DNA from: Fusobacterium_C sp036516095
GTDB lineage: Bacteria; Fusobacteriota; Fusobacteriia; Fusobacteriales; Fusobacteriaceae
Reading direction: 5' to 3'
NCBI RefSeq assembly: GCF_036516095.1
Contig: NZ_DATBUM010000090.1
Location: 1 to 17,834 of the forward strand
DNA: 17,834 nucleotides
Position numbers and translations under genes: made by a program. The notes beneath the pieces were generated by a model. It was not told the DNA's origin and made no database searches. It saw only the letters and a program-made list of their open reading frames with translations. Of the stretch, positions 14,600 to 17,834 are shown one piece after another. Positions within the stretch are counted from its first letter, which is position 1. Every line of letters begins with the position of its first letter.

Positions 14600-17269
14600 A
14601 TGATAGCAAATCTTTTAAAAGCCATTTTTGGTACAAAAAATGAAAGAGAAATAAAAAGAATTCAAAAAACTGTAGCAAAAATCAATGCTTTAAGTGATGA
14701 ATATTCTTCATTGAGTGATGAGGAATTAAGAGGAAAAACAGAAATTTTTAAAGAACGTTTACAAAAAGGAGAAACTTTAGATGACATTCTAGTAGAAGCT
14801 TTCGCAACAGTTCGAGAGGCTTCCACAAGAGTTTTAGGCTTACGACATTATGATGTACAACTGATTGGTGGAATTGTTCTTCATGAGGGAAAAATTACTG
14901 AAATGAAAACCGGAGAAGGGAAAACACTTGTTGCAACTGCTCCTGTGTACTTAAATGCCCTTTCCGGAAGAGGAGTCCATGTTATTACGGTCAATGATTA
15001 TCTGGCAACCAGAGATCGAGAAATGATGGGAAGAGTCTATAGTTTTCTTGGATTAACATCAGGAGTGATTGTCAATGGAATGTACGGAAAAGATAGAAGA
15101 GTCGCTTACCAATGTGATATTACTTATGGAACCAATTCTGAATTCGGTTTTGACTACCTACGGGATAACATGGTAGCAAGTGTCGAAGAAAAAGTACAAC
15201 GAGAATTAAATTACTGCATTGTCGATGAAGTGGATTCCATCCTGATTGATGAAGCCAGAACTCCTCTTATTATTTCCGGGGCCAGCTCCGACGCAATTAA
15301 ATGGTACCAAGTGGCTTATCAAGTTGTATCTTTGTTGAATCGTAGCTATGAAACGGAAAAAATTAAAAATATCAAAGAGAAAAAAGAAATGAATATCCCT
15401 GATGAAAAATGGGGGGATTATGAAGTAGATGAAAAGGCAAAAAATATTGTATTGACAGAAAAAGGAGTTAGCAAAGTCGAAAAATTATTAAAACTGGACA
15501 ACTTGTATTCTCCTGAAAATGTTGAAATTACACATTATATCAATCAAGCTTTAAAAGCAAAAGAATTATTCAAACGAGATCGTGATTACTTAGTACGGGA
15601 TACCGGAGAAGTTGTCATTATTGATGAATTTACGGGAAGAGCCATGGAAGGACGACGTTATTCTGACGGATTACACCAGGCGATTGAAGCAAAGGAAGAT
15701 GTCAGAATTGCCGGAGAAAATCAAACCTTGGCAACCATTACTCTACAAAATTATTTCAGAATGTATCAAAAATTATCAGGAATGACAGGAACCGCCGAAA
15801 CGGAAGCTACCGAGTTTGTTCATACTTATGGATTGGAAGTTGTAGTAATTCCTACCAATGAACCGGTAATTCGAAAAGATCACAGTGATTTGGTGTACAA
15901 AACAAAGGAAGAAAAATTGGAAGCCATCATTGCCAAAATTGAAGAATTGTATCAAAAAGGACAACCGGTACTGGTGGGAACGGTTTCTATCCAAAGCTCT
16001 GAGGAATTATCCGATTTGATCAGTAAAAAAGGAATTCCTCACAATGTGTTAAATGCAAAATACCATGCTCAAGAAGCGGAAATTGTTGCTCAAGCTGGAA
16101 GAAAAAATTCCGTGACCATAGCTACCAATATGGCGGGAAGAGGAACCGATATTATGTTGGGAGGAAATCCTGAATTTTTAACAATTCATGAATTGGGAAG
16201 TCGGGAGGCTGAAAATTATCTCGATACTTTTACAAAATATGTAAAACAATGTGAAGAAGAAAGAAAAGAAGTCTTATCTCTAGGAGGACTTTATATTCTA
16301 GGAACGGAGCGACATGAGTCAAGACGTATTGACAATCAATTGCGAGGACGTTCCGGAAGACAGGGAGATCCGGGAGAATCTCAATTTTTCTTATCCCTAG
16401 AAGATGATTTGATGCGTCTATTCGGCTCTGATCGAGTGAAAGCAGTTATGGAAAAACTGGGGCTTCCTCATGGAGAACCTATCACACATAGTATGATTAA
16501 CAAAGCAATTGAAAATGCACAGACAAAAATTGAATCAAGAAACTTCGGAATTCGTAAAAATTTGTTAGAATTCGATGATGTTATGAATAAACAAAGAACC
16601 GCTATCTATGCAAGCAGAAATGAAGCTTTAGTAAAAGAAGATTTGAAAGAAAATATTCTATCCATGTTACATGATGTCATCTATGCAAAAACTTTTCAAT
16701 TTTTGCAAGGAGAAGTCAAAGAAGATTGGGATATCCAAGGTCTGGCCAAATATCTTGCAGAACGACTTGACTACATCATAGAAGATGAAAGAGAATATAT
16801 GACAATGAATGTAGAAGATTATGCCGCTCTTTTGTATGACCGCTTAGCTGCTGCCTACGAAGAAAAGGAAAATCGTATTGGCTGCGAAGTCATGAGAAAA
16901 ATTGAAAAATACATTTTATTTGAAGTTGTCGATGCTCGTTGGAGAGAACATTTGAAAGCCTTGGACGGATTACGAGAAGGAATTTATTTAAGAGCCTACG
17001 GTCAAAAAAATCCTGTCACGGAGTATAAACTAATTTCCAGCGAAATTTATGAAAAAATGTTGGAAACCATTCAGGAAGAAATTACATCCTTCCTATTTAA
17101 AATTGTTATCAAAACAGAAGAATCAGAAAAACCGGAAGAAATGGCTCCTAAAAAAGCCGAAAAAATTCAATTTATTCCCAAACATCAAAAGGAAATAACT
17201 TCAGAAGAGGAATGTCCTTGCGGAAGCGGAAAAAAATATAAAAATTGCTGTGGAAGAATTAAAAAATAG
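14600..17269 (+). CDS. secA: Preprotein translocase ATPase SecA
   Basis: SecA drives unfolded preproteins through SecYEG with ATP. The 889-residue protein is of normal length and complete. Walker A MKTGEGKTL is at residues 102-110, and the DEVD Walker B at 209-212 lies within VDEVDSILIDEARTPLIISG. The preprotein cross-linking domain follows (about 222-375), then TNMAGRGTDIMLGG and the arginine-finger motif RRIDNQLRGRSGRQGDPG of the second helicase domain. A helical wing and scaffold lead to the C-terminal SEC-C zinc tail CPCGSGKKYKNCC (C872, C874, C883, C884), which in other species binds SecB and ribosomes. The start has AAGGAAG nine bases upstream and a conserved MIANLLKAIFG opening. No SecA accessory genes are adjacent. 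Confidence 0.98.
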   Translation: MIANLLKAIFGTKNEREIKRIQKTVAKINALSDEYSSLSDEELRGKTEIFKERLQKGETLDDILVEAFATVREASTRVLGLRHYDVQLIGGIVLHEGKITEMKTGEGKTLVATAPVYLNALSGRGVHVITVNDYLATRDREMMGRVYSFLGLTSGVIVNGMYGKDRRVAYQCDITYGTNSEFGFDYLRDNMVASVEEKVQRELNYCIVDEVDSILIDEARTPLIISGASSDAIKWYQVAYQVVSLLNRSYETEKIKNIKEKKEMNIPDEKWGDYEVDEKAKNIVLTEKGVSKVEKLLKLDNLYSPENVEITHYINQALKAKELFKRDRDYLVRDTGEVVIIDEFTGRAMEGRRYSDGLHQAIEAKEDVRIAGENQTLATITLQNYFRMYQKLSGMTGTAETEATEFVHTYGLEVVVIPTNEPVIRKDHSDLVYKTKEEKLEAIIAKIEELYQKGQPVLVGTVSIQSSEELSDLISKKGIPHNVLNAKYHAQEAEIVAQAGRKNSVTIATNMAGRGTDIMLGGNPEFLTIHELGSREAENYLDTFTKYVKQCEEERKEVLSLGGLYILGTERHESRRIDNQLRGRSGRQGDPGESQFFLSLEDDLMRLFGSDRVKAVMEKLGLPHGEPITHSMINKAIENAQTKIESRNFGIRKNLLEFDDVMNKQRTAIYASRNEALVKEDLKENILSMLHDVIYAKTFQFLQGEVKEDWDIQGLAKYLAERLDYIIEDEREYMTMNVEDYAALLYDRLAAAYEEKENRIGCEVMRKIEKYILFEVVDARWREHLKALDGLREGIYLRAYGQKNPVTEYKLISSEIYEKMLETIQEEITSFLFKIVIKTEESEKPEEMAPKKAEKIQFIPKHQKEITSEEECPCGSGKKYKNCCGRIKK

Positions 17270-17290
17270 ATTTATATTAGGAGGTTATCC

Positions 17291-17834
17291 ATGAAAAAAT
17301 TACTTATGATTTCAGCCCTGTCAATAATGTTAGTAGCCTGTGGTGGAGCTGTAAAAGAAAAAGATTTGGTGCAAAAATATCAATTGACTCCAAATTCAGC
17401 AGTACATTGGGATCAAACTATGATGCAAGTCATTCCGGCAGAATCCAAACTTGCTGATTGGTATGGAAATGAAAATCCTATCAACTATTTACAAAAAACA
17501 GGAAGAATGAACGAAAAAGATTTTAATTTTTTAGTTTCTTTGTCTCAAAGAAAGGCAGAACAAATTTCGAAAGATGAATATGAACAGTTCTTAGATTTGT
17601 TAACTTCTTATGTGAATTCTTTACCTCGTAAATTTTTCCTATCCAATACCAATATTAAAGATCCAAAAGGATTGGTGAAACTGATGGTGAGAGAAAGCAA
17701 TTCCACTTTAGACAATCCTTCTCGTTATATCAAAGAAAATATTGCTTCTCCGGAAGAATGGAAACAAATTGTAAAATTCGCCTCTCAAGACGACTTAAAA
17801 GAAAAAGAAGTTAAAAAATTGAGAAAAATTTTAA
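17291..17834 (+). CDS. Uncharacterised lipoprotein (3' end beyond the window)
   Basis: The reading frame is open to the right edge, giving 181 codons. It begins with a classic lipoprotein signal peptide: two lysines, a hydrophobic core, and the lipobox LVAC with C17 as the expected acylated cysteine, followed by GGA. In a diderm it would be anchored in the inner or outer membrane after export. The mature part seen so far is charged and helical-looking (for example SLSQRKAEQISKDEYEQFL), with no domain I recognise. AGGAGG (17279-17284) lies six bases before the ATG, and only 21 bases without a hairpin separate it from secA, so co-transcription with secA is likely. Function unknown; a role linked to SecA is only suggested by position. 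Confidence 0.85.
   Translation, partial: MKKLLMISALSIMLVACGGAVKEKDLVQKYQLTPNSAVHWDQTMMQVIPAESKLADWYGNENPINYLQKTGRMNEKDFNFLVSLSQRKAEQISKDEYEQFLDLLTSYVNSLPRKFFLSNTNIKDPKGLVKLMVRESNSTLDNPSRYIKENIASPEEWKQIVKFASQDDLKEKEVKKLRKIL

Noticed and set aside
1..17834. CRISPR arrays, insertion sequences, tRNA or rRNA genes, riboswitches and attachment sites.
   Set aside because: I looked for spaced repeats, transposase motifs, cloverleaf-like segments and conserved leader structures and saw none. The gaps between genes are too short to hold most of them.

Overview
The window is AT-rich, densely packed bacterial chromosome. Its AGGAGG-type ribosome binding sites, nearly gap-free gene order and protein sequences (CoaE, LigA, SecA with a SEC-C tail, and a kinase fused to a DegV domain) suggest a Fusobacterium, perhaps near F. 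necrophorum or F. gonidiaformans. That assignment is inference from sequence character, not a database match. I see no mobile element, CRISPR array, rRNA or tRNA, and no gene-free stretch over about 120 bases.

Layout. On the minus strand at the left edge lie an AraC-family regulator (497-1486) and, downstream of it, the first 127 codons of an exporter-fold ABC transporter that runs off the window (1-382). A short divergent promoter region separates them from a long plus-strand run. The first block (1627-9198) is coaE, a U32 'peptidase' of the RlhA/TrhP kind, pgpA, cinA, an XRE-cupin regulator and a large fusion of a fatty-acid-kinase-like protein (FakA) with a DegV/FakB-like fatty-acid-binding domain. 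It ends at a clear intrinsic terminator (9210-9240). The second block (9262-14545) is a PTS EIIA-CBS protein, an ArsB/NhaD/SLC13-type permease, an MnmA-like tRNA thiolase and ligA. A candidate promoter at the 3' end of ligA precedes secA, which is followed 21 bases later by an uncharacterised lipoprotein cut by the right edge.

How the genes may work together. The first block has a loose lipid and cofactor theme: CoA synthesis, phosphatidylglycerol synthesis, fatty-acid phosphorylation and NMN salvage, with an embedded cupin-sensing regulator. In the second block the EIIA-CBS protein and the permease sit 14 bases apart, which suggests a regulatory or energetic partnership. Most genes are recognisable housekeeping genes. 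The parts most worth a second look are the FakA-FakB fusion, the EIIA-CBS/permease pair, the divergent MnmA, the lipoprotein after secA, and the AraC/ABC pair at the left edge. I found no clear evidence of a wholly new multi-gene system.
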